Part shown: positions 1 to 5,330 of the stretch, piece by piece
How the letters are laid out: each line of letters opens with the position of its first letter
How positions within the stretch are numbered: position 1 is the stretch's first letter
NCBI GenBank assembly: GCA_027484495.1
Contig: JAIXSW010000388.1
Location: forward strand, 1-6,238
Direction of reading: 5' to 3'
From: Gammaproteobacteria bacterium
GTDB taxonomy: Bacteria; Pseudomonadota; Gammaproteobacteria; Enterobacterales; Alteromonadaceae
DNA length: 6,238 bases
Made by a program: the position numbers and the translations under genes
Notes under the pieces: model-generated
What the model was told of the DNA's origin: nothing
What the model saw: the letters and a program-made list of their open reading frames with translations, nothing else
Database searches by the model: none

Positions 1-1491
1 ATCCGGGTGGCGGCGCACGCCGAGATAATAATGATATTGTTCGTTCTGGAAAGCGGCTATTCCGGCAGAGCTGCCGGCCGCCGGTAGCTGCAGTGCCGTG
101 CTGGCATCATAATGCAGATGCTGCTGCCGCCGCGCCACAAAAGCCGGTTGCTCGATGGTTGCCAGCGTCGCGGCCGGCTGCAGGTTTAACTGCTGGCCGT
201 CCAGCTGTACTTTGGCTTTGCTGTGCTCCCGCAGTTGATACCAGTGTTTGGAAAGCGTTGTTGCGGTGAAGTCATCACGCCAGCTGAAATTGCCGGTTAA
301 AGGCTCCGCGACTTTCGGCATTTTACCGGCGAGACTGGCAGGCAGCGCCGGTCGCATCGGGATCACTTCGCCTTGCGGCAGAATCATCGGCCAGCCGTCT
401 TGCCAGCTCACCGGTAATAAAAAGGTCTCGCGGCCGGCATTAAAATACTGCTCATCATAAGCCCGTGTCGCCAGAAACACCGCCCACCAACTGCCATCTG
501 CCAGCTGGACAAAATCAGCATGGCCGGCGGTGGTCACCGGATCGGGCCGGTTCGGGGCTAAATCACGCTGCGTCAGGATCGGATTTTTCTCCCAGGGCAC
601 AAAAGGCTCGTTCAGACTTTTGCTGCGAAACACCACTTCAGAATGCTGGTCGGCCGTGCCGCCTTCGGCACAAATCAGGTAGTACCAGCCGTTGTGTTTG
701 ATCAGATGCGGCGCTTCAATCCAGATCGGTTTTTTCGCCAAATCGACGCCGCCATTGACCAGCAGTTTTTTCGAATCTTTCAACACCGCTTTTTGCACCG
801 GATCGTACTGCCACATCCAGATGGCGCGATGGCCTTCGTATAAAGCTTCGCCCGGCGCTTCGGCATTGTGGGTGATATAAACCTTGCCGTCGTCGTCAAA
901 AAAGATATCCGGGTCGATGCCAGGCACTTCCGGCAGCCAAATCGGATCAGACCAGGGGCCGGCCGGATCGGTCGCGGTCATGATGAAATTGCCGCCCTTG
1001 GTGGTTTGGGTCGCAACTGTGGTGTTTATCAGATAAAACACGCCGTCGTGATAACGGATGGTCGGCGCGTAAATGCCTTGCGAGATTTGCTGGCCGCGCA
1101 TATCAAACTGCGAGTCGCGCTCCAGCGCATGGCCAACCAGCTGCCAGTTCACCAGATCTTTACTGTGCAAAATTGGCAAGCCCGGCGTCATGACAAAAGA
1201 CGATACCGCCATGTAAAAATCTTCGGAGCCGTCGGCATTGGTTCTTTTGGTGATAGTCGGGTCCGGGAAATAACCGGCGAGTACCGGGTTTTGGTAAGTG
1301 CCGGCGGTGACAGGCGCAGCGAACTGCGGGTCACGGCCTTCATAACTAAACCAGTCAAATGCCGCAGCAGCAGGTGCTGCCTGGACAACGGGCGTTGCCG
1401 TCGCGGCCGGGGCAACCACCTTGGCATCCTGACAGGCACACAGGCCAAGGCCCAGCAAAGCGGCCGACGTAAATTTCAGTGTTAAATTCAT
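1..1491 (-). CDS. GH43 family lipoprotein, beta-xylosidase / alpha-L-arabinofuranosidase-like (C-terminus cut off by window edge)
   Basis: An open frame of 497 codons runs from ATG at 1491 to the window edge without a stop; the C-terminus is missing. The N-terminus is a lipoprotein signal peptide (MNLTLKFTSAALLGLGLCAC) with lipobox LCA-C and lipidated Cys20. Residue +2 is Gln, not Asp, so outer-membrane sorting is expected. An Ala/Pro-rich linker (about 23-44) precedes a five-bladed-propeller GH43 domain (about 65-380). Likely catalytic residues are Asp77 in YFPDPT (general base), Asp193 in GIDPDIFFDDDG (pKa modulator) and Glu259 in WIEAPHLIK (general acid). From about 403 the sequence (WRDDF, later PAFVARRQQH and YHYYLGVRR) resembles the concanavalin-like C-terminal domain of GH43 beta-xylosidases; roughly its second half is off the edge. 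It would cleave xylosyl or arabinosyl residues from xylan fragments and feed the xylose genes in this window. GGAG at 1500-1503 lies 8 bases before the ATG. Family is sure; exact substrate is not. Confidence 0.5.
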   Translation of the reverse strand, partial: MNLTLKFTSAALLGLGLCACQDAKVVAPAATATPVVQAAPAAAAFDWFSYEGRDPQFAAPVTAGTYQNPVLAGYFPDPTITKRTNADGSEDFYMAVSSFVMTPGLPILHSKDLVNWQLVGHALERDSQFDMRGQQISQGIYAPTIRYHDGVFYLINTTVATQTTKGGNFIMTATDPAGPWSDPIWLPEVPGIDPDIFFDDDGKVYITHNAEAPGEALYEGHRAIWMWQYDPVQKAVLKDSKKLLVNGGVDLAKKPIWIEAPHLIKHNGWYYLICAEGGTADQHSEVVFRSKSLNEPFVPWEKNPILTQRDLAPNRPDPVTTAGHADFVQLADGSWWAVFLATRAYDEQYFNAGRETFLLPVSWQDGWPMILPQGEVIPMRPALPASLAGKMPKVAEPLTGNFSWRDDFTATTLSKHWYQLREHSKAKVQLDGQQLNLQPAATLATIEQPAFVARRQQHLHYDASTALQLPAAGSSAGIAAFQNEQYHYYLGVRRHPD

Positions 1492-1520
1492 CAGTGTATC
1501 TCCATTTTTCCTGATGAATT
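1485..1520 (-). promoter_or_regulatory. Start-codon hairpin in the GH43 mRNA leader
   Basis: A perfect 10-bp inverted repeat, AATTCATCAG (1485-1494) and CTGATGAATT (1511-1520), is separated by 16 bases. Read as GH43 mRNA, the start codon (1489-1491) lies in the 3' arm and the Shine-Dalgarno GGAG (1500-1503) sits in the loop. Such a hairpin could limit ribosome access. The arms and their placement are seen directly; the control role is inferred. It could also be a DNA operator. Confidence 0.5.
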
Positions 1521-1524
1521 AGAA

Positions 1525-1559
1525 GGAAAAAACCGCCAGGCGGCAATGCTTTGGCGGTT
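1525..1559 (-). terminator. Rho-independent terminator-like hairpin, minus strand, upstream of the GH43 start
   Basis: AACCGCCA (1531-1538) and TGGCGGTT (1552-1559) form a perfect 8-bp GC-rich stem with a 13-base loop. On the minus strand the stem is followed by T residues (six in a row counting two from the stem, then CCTTCT). It is therefore oriented to stop transcription moving toward the GH43 gene. An overlapping repeat, CCGCC-A-GGCGG (1533-1543), competes with it. It may be an attenuator in the GH43 leader, or the original terminator of xylR now separated from it by parDE. Confidence 0.5.
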
Positions 1560-1564
1560 ATGAA

Positions 1565-1607
1565 AACACATCAGCGCTGTGCGATTTTTGGCCGGGGATG
1601 ATGTGTT
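1565..1607 (-). repeat. 9-bp inverted repeat upstream of the GH43 terminator-like hairpin
   Basis: AACACATCA (1565-1573) and TGATGTGTT (1599-1607) are perfect inverted arms around a 25-base spacer. In the GH43-sense transcript this would form a first hairpin, 5 bases before the terminator-like stem. Its 3' arm, with the next base, carries CTGATG, which could instead pair with CATCAG of the start-codon hairpin. Whether this region is transcribed toward GH43 is unknown; I found no convincing minus-strand promoter. Confidence 0.5.
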
Positions 1608-1659
1608 ATTCCAGATTGCAGTAAATAGATTGCTCATTGTGCCAGCTCCCCAAAGCATA

Positions 1660-1688
1660 TTGCCACACGCACAACACAGGCATAATAT
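1660..1688 (+). promoter_or_regulatory. Sigma-70 type promoter of the parDE operon
   Basis: The -35 element TTGCCA (1660-1665, 5 of 6 to consensus) is separated by an ideal 17-base spacer from TAATAT (1683-1688, 4 of 6). The predicted transcript start is near 1695, giving a leader of about 24 bases to the parD ATG. The parD ribosome binding site is GAGG at 1710-1713, 5 bases before the ATG. Both promoter elements overlap GCATATT repeats, as expected for an autoregulated toxin-antitoxin operon. Confidence 0.5.
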
Positions 1689-1697
1689 GCGCATATT
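1684..1697 (+). promoter_or_regulatory. Palindromic operator, probable ParD/ParDE binding site
   Basis: AATATGCGCATATT is a perfect 14-bp palindrome covering most of the -10 element and the predicted transcript start. It is built of two GCATATT half-sites in opposite orientation, and a third direct copy lies at 1655-1661 next to the -35. Ribbon-helix-helix antitoxins typically bind such short repeats in their own promoter. The repeats are seen; binding by this ParD is inferred. Confidence 0.5.
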
Positions 1698-1718
1698 GCA
1701 AGTAACGTTGAGGTAGCA

Positions 1719-1973
1719 ATGAATATCACATTGGGTACAGAGTTTGAGAAACGGATCAACGAAAAAATCGCTTCAGGCTTGTACACCTCGGCGAGTGAAG
1801 TGATTCGTGACGGGCTACGTTTATTGTTTGAGAAAGATATGTTGAAACAACAACAGCTTGAAATCCTCAGACAAGAAGTGGCAAGAGGCTTTGAACAGCT
1901 TTCCACAGGTGAATCAACATCAAAAAGTGCTCTCGATATTTTTGCTGAAGTAAGCTCTGAAACAAATGGCTAG
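1719..1973 (+). CDS. parD: Type II antitoxin, ParD family (ribbon-helix-helix)
   Basis: This 84-residue protein has the layout of ParD antitoxins. A short N-terminal beta strand (MNITLGTEF) would pair in the dimer and contact operator DNA. Two helices follow, the second carrying the family signature YTSASEVIRDGLRLL (22-36). The C-terminal part (about 40-84) is charged and flexible, as expected for the arm that wraps the toxin and is degraded by proteases. It should neutralise the toxin encoded next to it and repress the shared promoter. Its stop overlaps the toxin start by 8 bases (ATGGCTAG), so translation is probably coupled. GC content is low: I hand-counted 101 of 240 bases in 1741-1980, about 42 percent, against clearly higher values in sampled xylB rows. 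This suggests acquisition. Family call is firm; the exact ParD subgroup is not. Confidence 0.5.
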   Translation: MNITLGTEFEKRINEKIASGLYTSASEVIRDGLRLLFEKDMLKQQQLEILRQEVARGFEQLSTGESTSKSALDIFAEVSSETNG

Positions 1974-2271
1974 TTACCGGCTGTCGGCGCTAGCTGAATC
2001 CGATCTTAGAGGGATTGCTGCAACAGCAATCAGCCGTTGGGGAACCGCGCAAGCCAGATCTTATCTGGCAGAGCTGGATAAAACTTTACGAATGTTGGCG
2101 TTACAGCCCGAATTGGGCCGACAACGCGACGAGATAGCGCCAGGTGCCCGGAGTTTTCCTTGTGGTAAACATATCTTGTTCTACCGCTCCGCCAAACCGC
2201 AAGGTATCGAAGTGGCGCGGGTTCTCCATCAGCACATGGATGTGTTAAACCAATTCCACGACGAGTTTTAA
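1966..2271 (+). CDS. parE: Type II toxin, ParE family of the RelE/ParE superfamily
   Basis: The 101-residue protein is the usual size for the family. The N-terminus (YRLSALAESDLRGI, then RWGTAQARSYLAEL up to about 37) matches the two-helix hairpin of ParE. The C-terminal strand region (KHILFYR at 68-74, VARVLHQHMD at 83-92) carries the conserved ParE ending. Studied ParE toxins poison DNA gyrase, whereas RelE relatives cut mRNA on the ribosome; the similarity to plasmid RK2 ParE favours gyrase, but this is inferred. It is co-transcribed with parD and overlaps it by 8 bases, with no strong ribosome binding site of its own, so output should depend on antitoxin translation. The frame looks intact. 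It converges on xylR with a 50-base gap, and its stop codon is the centre of a long palindrome. Confidence 0.5.
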   Translation: MASYRLSALAESDLRGIAATAISRWGTAQARSYLAELDKTLRMLALQPELGRQRDEIAPGARSFPCGKHILFYRSAKPQGIEVARVLHQHMDVLNQFHDEF

Positions 2272-2284
2272 ACTCATCATGGAA
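2254..2284. repeat. 31-bp near-perfect palindrome centred on the parE stop codon
   Basis: Arms TTCCACGACGAGTTT (2254-2268) and AAACTCATCATGGAA (2270-2284) surround a single central T; 13 of 15 pairs match. The inner 13 bases, GAGTTTTAAACTC, are perfect. On the plus-strand transcript the two mismatches are C-A; on the minus-strand transcript they are G-U wobbles, so the stem is continuous there. No T run follows on either strand, so it is not a standard terminator. It may be a transcript barrier or a trace of module insertion. Confidence 0.5.
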
Positions 2285-2291
2285 AGTGGCA

Positions 2292-2315
2292 GTGGCTGGC
2301 ATATTGCGCAGCCAC
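2292..2315. repeat. Hairpin between the converging parE and xylR genes
   Basis: GTGGCTG (2292-2298) and CAGCCAC (2309-2315) form a perfect 7-bp stem around a 10-base loop that contains GCATATTGC. It lies 6 bases from the xylR stop codon. With no T tract on either side, it is at best a weak two-way terminator or an mRNA 3'-end stabiliser. Confidence 0.5.
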
Positions 2316-2321
2316 ATCCCC

Positions 2322-3518
2322 CTAATCATTCACCGCCTGATCAACAAAGGCTTCACCGCGGGCCATGCGGTATTCCTTCGGCGTCTGGCCAAAATGGCGT
2401 TTGAATACCGCGTACATATATTGCAACGACGGGTAACCACAGAGGTTGGCGATTTCGGTTGGATTGACCTGCGTGTCGATCAGCATTTTGCAGGCGCGGG
2501 TCAGCTTCTGATTGTGCAGCTCGGTGTGGATCGAATGACCCCGTTCGGCGCGAAACCGTTGCTCGAGATTGGAGCGCGAGATGCCCACAAAATCAGTGAC
2601 CTGCTCCACCTTCACTCCACGGCTGGCATTGCGGCGGATGTAGTGCATCGCCTGGATCACATAAGGGTCGCGCAGTGCTTTAAAGTCGGTCGACTGCCGG
2701 GACGCTACGCCGACTGGCGACACCAGAATGCGTTTACGGCCGACATCGATGTTATTGAGCTGGGTATGCAACAATTTCGCCGCCTGATAACCCATTTCAA
2801 AACAGCCCTGCGTCACCGAACTTAAGCTGATGCGGCTTAAATACCGCGCAATGTCATCATCGTCGATACCGATAATGGCGATATTGTCCGGCACTATAAT
2901 GCCGACGTGTTCGCAAGCCTGCAGCAGATGGCGGGCGCGCGAATCGGTCACAGCGATAATGCCGATAGGTTTCGGCAGGGACTGGATCCAGTCGGTCAGC
3001 CGGTTCATCGCATATTGCCAGGTTTCAGGCCTGGTGCAATGACCGCTATAAATCTGGCAGTCGTAGCCGTCTTTGGCGGTAAGTTTTTTTATGGCGTTTT
3101 CACGCTCGGCGGCCCAGCGATGGTTTTCATCAGCCGGCACGCTGTAAAACGCGAAACGGTCCAGACCTTTGCGCTTTAAATGCTCGTACGCGGCCTGCAC
3201 CAACGCATAGTTGTCGGTCGCCACATAAGGCACCGGCGGATAATCCTGCGCATTGGCGTAAGAACCGCCGACCCCAACCACGGGTTTGCTGGCACCGGCT
3301 AACGCGCGTTGGATCTCCATGTCGTCGAAGTCGGCGATAATGCCGTCACCGCCCCACTCCTGGATATGCTCCAGCCGGCATAAAAAATCTTCTTCGAGGT
3401 ACACATCCCAGTCGACTTTCGACGACTGCAGATAATGCCCAATGCCTTCAATCACCTGTCGATCGTACACTTTGTTTGCGTTAAACAGCAGCGTAATACT
3501 GTGTTTTGCCTTGAACAT
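2322..3518 (-). CDS. xylR: Xylose operon regulator XylR (LacI-like sensor plus AraC-type DNA-binding domain)
   Basis: The 398-residue protein aligns nearly end to end with E. coli XylR (about 392 residues, from memory). Residues 1 to about 280 form a periplasmic-binding-protein-like sensor, with shared blocks ITLLFNANKVYDRQVIEGIG, IADFDD, VGVGGSY, YVATDNYAL and IIAVTDSRARHLLQ. Residues about 285-387 form the AraC-type domain with two helix-turn-helices: VEQVTDFVGISRSNLEQRF (first) and NPTEIANLCGYPSLQYMYAV (second), ending in GQTPKEYR. XylR binds D-xylose and activates xylose genes. It is divergent from xylB with a 181-base gap, the normal place for its operator. GGTGGA (3522-3527) lies 3 bases before the ATG, a short spacing, but the N-terminus matches the family. 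One difference: the sugar-pocket motif IGIDN of E. coli reads IGIDD here (Asp220). Confidence 0.5.
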   Translation of the reverse strand: MFKAKHSITLLFNANKVYDRQVIEGIGHYLQSSKVDWDVYLEEDFLCRLEHIQEWGGDGIIADFDDMEIQRALAGASKPVVGVGGSYANAQDYPPVPYVATDNYALVQAAYEHLKRKGLDRFAFYSVPADENHRWAAERENAIKKLTAKDGYDCQIYSGHCTRPETWQYAMNRLTDWIQSLPKPIGIIAVTDSRARHLLQACEHVGIIVPDNIAIIGIDDDDIARYLSRISLSSVTQGCFEMGYQAAKLLHTQLNNIDVGRKRILVSPVGVASRQSTDFKALRDPYVIQAMHYIRRNASRGVKVEQVTDFVGISRSNLEQRFRAERGHSIHTELHNQKLTRACKMLIDTQVNPTEIANLCGYPSLQYMYAVFKRHFGQTPKEYRMARGEAFVDQAVND

Positions 3519-3560
3519 AATTCCACCGTCTTTATCTTTTTTGGTTATCAGTAAAATCGT

Positions 3561-3588
3561 CTTATCCGCATCGATAATAGACTGACAA
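3561..3588 (-). promoter_or_regulatory. Candidate promoter of xylR
   Basis: Read on the minus strand, TTGTCA (3583-3588, 5 of 6 to the -35 consensus) is followed after 16 bases by GATAAG (3561-3566, 4 of 6 to the -10). The predicted start near 3554 gives a 36-base leader. This is a consensus match by eye with no supporting data. Confidence 0.5.
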
Positions 3589-3626
3589 GGATCAAGACTG
3601 GAAGTCGAAAGCAGAATTCAACAGCA

Positions 3627-3646
3627 AATTATGAATTTTCATAATT
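3627..3646. promoter_or_regulatory. 20-bp inverted repeat in the xylR-xylB gap, candidate regulator operator
   Basis: AATTATGAA (3627-3635) and TTCATAATT (3638-3646) are perfect 9-bp inverted arms around TT. The right edge abuts a weak -35-like TTGCCG (3645-3650), 17 bases before a poor -10-like AAGCAT (3668-3673), on the xylB side. An activator bound here would sit just upstream of RNA polymerase. XylR of E. coli is usually described as using direct repeats, so an inverted site could belong to XylR or to another factor. Confidence 0.5.
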
Positions 3647-3688
3647 GCCGTCAGACAGCCAAACGCCAAGCATGAGCCCATCTTTTCC

Positions 3689-3692
3689 AGGT
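3689..3692 (+). promoter_or_regulatory. Ribosome binding site that supports the GTG start of xylB
   Basis: AGGT (3689-3692) lies 7 bases before GTG at 3700. The alternative ATG at 3712, which matches the usual family N-terminus, has no purine-rich site at a suitable distance (TTTGGCCC precedes it). This favours initiation at 3700. Confidence 0.5.
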
Positions 3693-3699
3693 AACAGAA

Positions 3700-5178
3700 G
3701 TGATTTGGCCCATGTATATAGGCATCGATTTAGGCACATCCGGCATCAAAGTGATTTTGCTGGATGCGCAAGACCATGTAATTGACAGCGTCAGTGCTCC
3801 GCTGACCGTCAACCGGCCACAGCCACTGTGGTCTGAACAGGACCCCGCGCATTGGTGGGCTGCCTTACAACAATGTTTGGTCGCTTTAAGTGCCCGCCAC
3901 GATTTAAGCACAGTCCAGGCCATTGGCCTGGCCGGTCAGATGCATGGCGCAACTTTGCTCGATGCGCAGCATCAAATCCTGCGCCCGGCGATTTTATGGA
4001 ACGATGGCCGAAGTGGCGCGCAGTGCCAACAACTGACAGAGCGCGAGCCAGAACTTTCTGATATCACCGGCAATCTGGCGATGCCGGGTTTTACCGCGCC
4101 AAAATTACTCTGGGTACGTGAACATGAGCCGGACATTTTTGGCCGCGTCGCGATGGTGTTATTACCCAAAGACTATCTGCGGTTTTGTTTAAGCGGCGAC
4201 TTCGCCTCAGACATGTCTGACTCGGCCGGCACTTTGTGGCTGGATATGGCGGCCCGTGACTGGAGCGATGAACTGCTGTGTGTTTGTGGCCTTAGTCGCT
4301 CACAAATGCCAAAACTGTATGAAGGCAATCAAATCACCGGTGTGCTGAGCAGCGATTTAGCGGCGCGCTGGGGCATGGCGCAAGTGCCGCTGGTGGCCGG
4401 CGGTGGCGATAATGCTGCCGGTGCGGTCGGCGCCGGCATTCTCGCGCCGGGTCAGGCGATGCTGTCACTTGGCACGTCCGGCGTTTATTTCGCGGTAAGC
4501 CAAGGCTACAGCGCCAATCCGGATTCCGCCGTGCACGCCTTTTGCCATGCGCTGCCAAACAGCTGGCATCTGATGGCCGTCACCTTAAGCGCTGCCAGTT
4601 GCTTGCAGTGGTACAGCGAACAGCTGATGAAAGTCCCGGTGGCGGAGCTGTTAGCAGAGCTGGAACAAGCTGCCGACTGGCCTCATGGCATTCCGGCCGC
4701 AGCGCCGATTTTCCTGCCGTATTTATCCGGTGAACGCACCCCGCATAACAACCCCAATGCCCGTGGCGTCTGGTTTGGCCTGACGCACGACACCGACCGT
4801 GTCGCCATGACTTATTCGGTGCTGGAAGGTGTCAGTTTTGCCTTAGCGCAGGGTGCAGCAGCGCTGCATAGCGCCAGCGGTATTCCGCATGAAATCAATC
4901 TGATTGGCGGTGGTGCGCGCAGTGCCTACTGGCGACAGTTACTGGCCGACGTGCTGAATTTGCCACTGAATTTCCGCGAAGGCGGCGAAGTCGGCCCGGC
5001 ACTGGGCGCGGCCCGATTGGCGGCGCTGGCGCTGAACCCGGATGTCGCTGCGGTGACCTTATGTCCACCGCCGCCACTGGTCAGTTCGCACCAGCCGGCC
5101 CCACAACGCCATCAGGCGCTGACGGCGCGTTACAACAGTTTTATAGCTTTGTACGACGCGCTGAAGCCGCATTTTTAG
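3700..5178 (+). CDS. xylB: Xylulokinase (D-xylulose + ATP to D-xylulose 5-phosphate)
   Basis: The 492-residue cytoplasmic FGGY-family kinase follows E. coli XylB (484 residues) along its length. Landmarks, numbered from GTG 3700: first nucleotide-binding motif YIGIDLGTSGIKVILLD with Asp10; substrate contact motif GQMHG (79-83); ILWNDGR (98-104); the family signature GFTAPKLLW (130-138); catalytic base Asp237 in GGGDNAAGAVG; the second ATP motif LSLGTSGVYF; GERTPHNNPNARG; and IGGGARSAYWRQLLAD near the C-terminus. All key residues are present. The family N-terminus corresponds to ATG 3712; GTG 3700 adds MIWP but has the better ribosome binding site, so either start is possible. It comes first in the cluster, before xylA, whereas E. 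coli has xylA first. XylR on the opposite strand and the inverted repeat at 3627-3646 suggest xylose control. Confidence 0.5.
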   Translation: MIWPMYIGIDLGTSGIKVILLDAQDHVIDSVSAPLTVNRPQPLWSEQDPAHWWAALQQCLVALSARHDLSTVQAIGLAGQMHGATLLDAQHQILRPAILWNDGRSGAQCQQLTEREPELSDITGNLAMPGFTAPKLLWVREHEPDIFGRVAMVLLPKDYLRFCLSGDFASDMSDSAGTLWLDMAARDWSDELLCVCGLSRSQMPKLYEGNQITGVLSSDLAARWGMAQVPLVAGGGDNAAGAVGAGILAPGQAMLSLGTSGVYFAVSQGYSANPDSAVHAFCHALPNSWHLMAVTLSAASCLQWYSEQLMKVPVAELLAELEQAADWPHGIPAAAPIFLPYLSGERTPHNNPNARGVWFGLTHDTDRVAMTYSVLEGVSFALAQGAAALHSASGIPHEINLIGGGARSAYWRQLLADVLNLPLNFREGGEVGPALGAARLAALALNPDVAAVTLCPPPPLVSSHQPAPQRHQALTARYNSFIALYDALKPHF

Positions 5179-5185
5179 GCCAATT

Positions 5186-5218
5186 GCCTGCGCGGCAGGC
5201 GCTTGGGGTCTCAGCGCC
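5186..5218 (+). repeat. Overlapping GC-rich hairpins in the xylB-xylA gap
   Basis: GCCTGC (5186-5191) and GCAGGC (5195-5200) form a 6-bp stem with loop GCG. GGCGCT (5198-5203) and AGCGCC (5213-5218) form another with a 9-base loop. They share bases 5198-5200, so they cannot both form fully. They start 7 bases after the xylB stop. No T run follows, so read-through into xylA is likely; they may set the ratio of the two messages. Confidence 0.5.
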
Positions 5219-5221
5219 CCC

Positions 5222-5241
5222 CTTGTGATGAAAAGCACAAG
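5222..5241 (+). promoter_or_regulatory. CRP-like site upstream of xylA
   Basis: TGTGA-TGAAAA-GCACA (5224-5239) matches 9 of 10 core bases of the CRP consensus TGTGA-N6-TCACA, inside a larger CTTGTG/CACAAG symmetry (5222-5241). A -10-like CATAAT (5257-5262, 5 of 6) lies downstream. It would place the site centre near -37.5, 4 bases off the classic -41.5. This hints at a separate, catabolite-controlled xylA promoter. The same arms could form an RNA hairpin. Confidence 0.5.
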
Positions 5242-5324
5242 ATTGCTCTGAAAAAACATAATTGTGGGAATGCCAGCCAGCGCCCACCATGACAACAACA
5301 GCACCAACCGTATCGATGATATTC

Positions 5325-5330
5325 AGGAGA
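5325..5330 (+). promoter_or_regulatory. Ribosome binding site that sets the GTG start of xylA
   Basis: AGGAGA (5325-5330) is a strong Shine-Dalgarno sequence 5 bases before GTG 5336. It selects this start over an in-frame ATG at 5270, which would add 22 residues unlike the family. Confidence 0.5.

Larger units (their letters stand above)
1655..2307. repeat. GCATATTGC direct nonamers at both ends of the parDE module
   Basis: The same 9-mer occurs in the same orientation at 1655-1663, 1691-1699 and 2299-2307, bracketing parD-parE. A further copy at 3010-3018 lies inside xylR coding sequence. A given 9-mer is expected well under once in a window this size. The outer copies could be operator sites or the footprint of module insertion. 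Confidence 0.5.

Noticed and set aside
868..1485. A 205-codon plus-strand open frame opposite the GH43 gene.
   Set aside because: The minus strand encodes a full GH43 catalytic domain with a lipoprotein signal and proper start; the plus-strand frame has no recognisable domain and is its shadow.
1630..1652. A sigma-54-like TGGCAC element on the minus strand upstream of GH43.
   Set aside because: The required GC of the -12 element is not at the correct spacing after the GG, so the match fails.
1491..1694. A 67-codon minus-strand open frame upstream of GH43, which could be a leader peptide.
   Set aside because: It has no good ribosome binding site and its composition follows the hairpin sequences; its frame overlaps the GH43 start by one base but nothing supports translation.
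2286..2825. A 179-codon plus-strand open frame opposite the 3' part of xylR.
   Set aside because: It lies antisense to the conserved AraC-type domain of XylR and shows no family features.
3010..3018. Fourth GCATATTGC copy as another ParD site.
   Set aside because: It lies within conserved xylR coding sequence (WQYAMNRL) and is explained by the protein; no promoter or partner repeat is near.
3519..3699. A CRP site in the xylR-xylB gap.
   Set aside because: I found no TGTGA-N6-TCACA-like sequence there; only the inverted repeat stands out.
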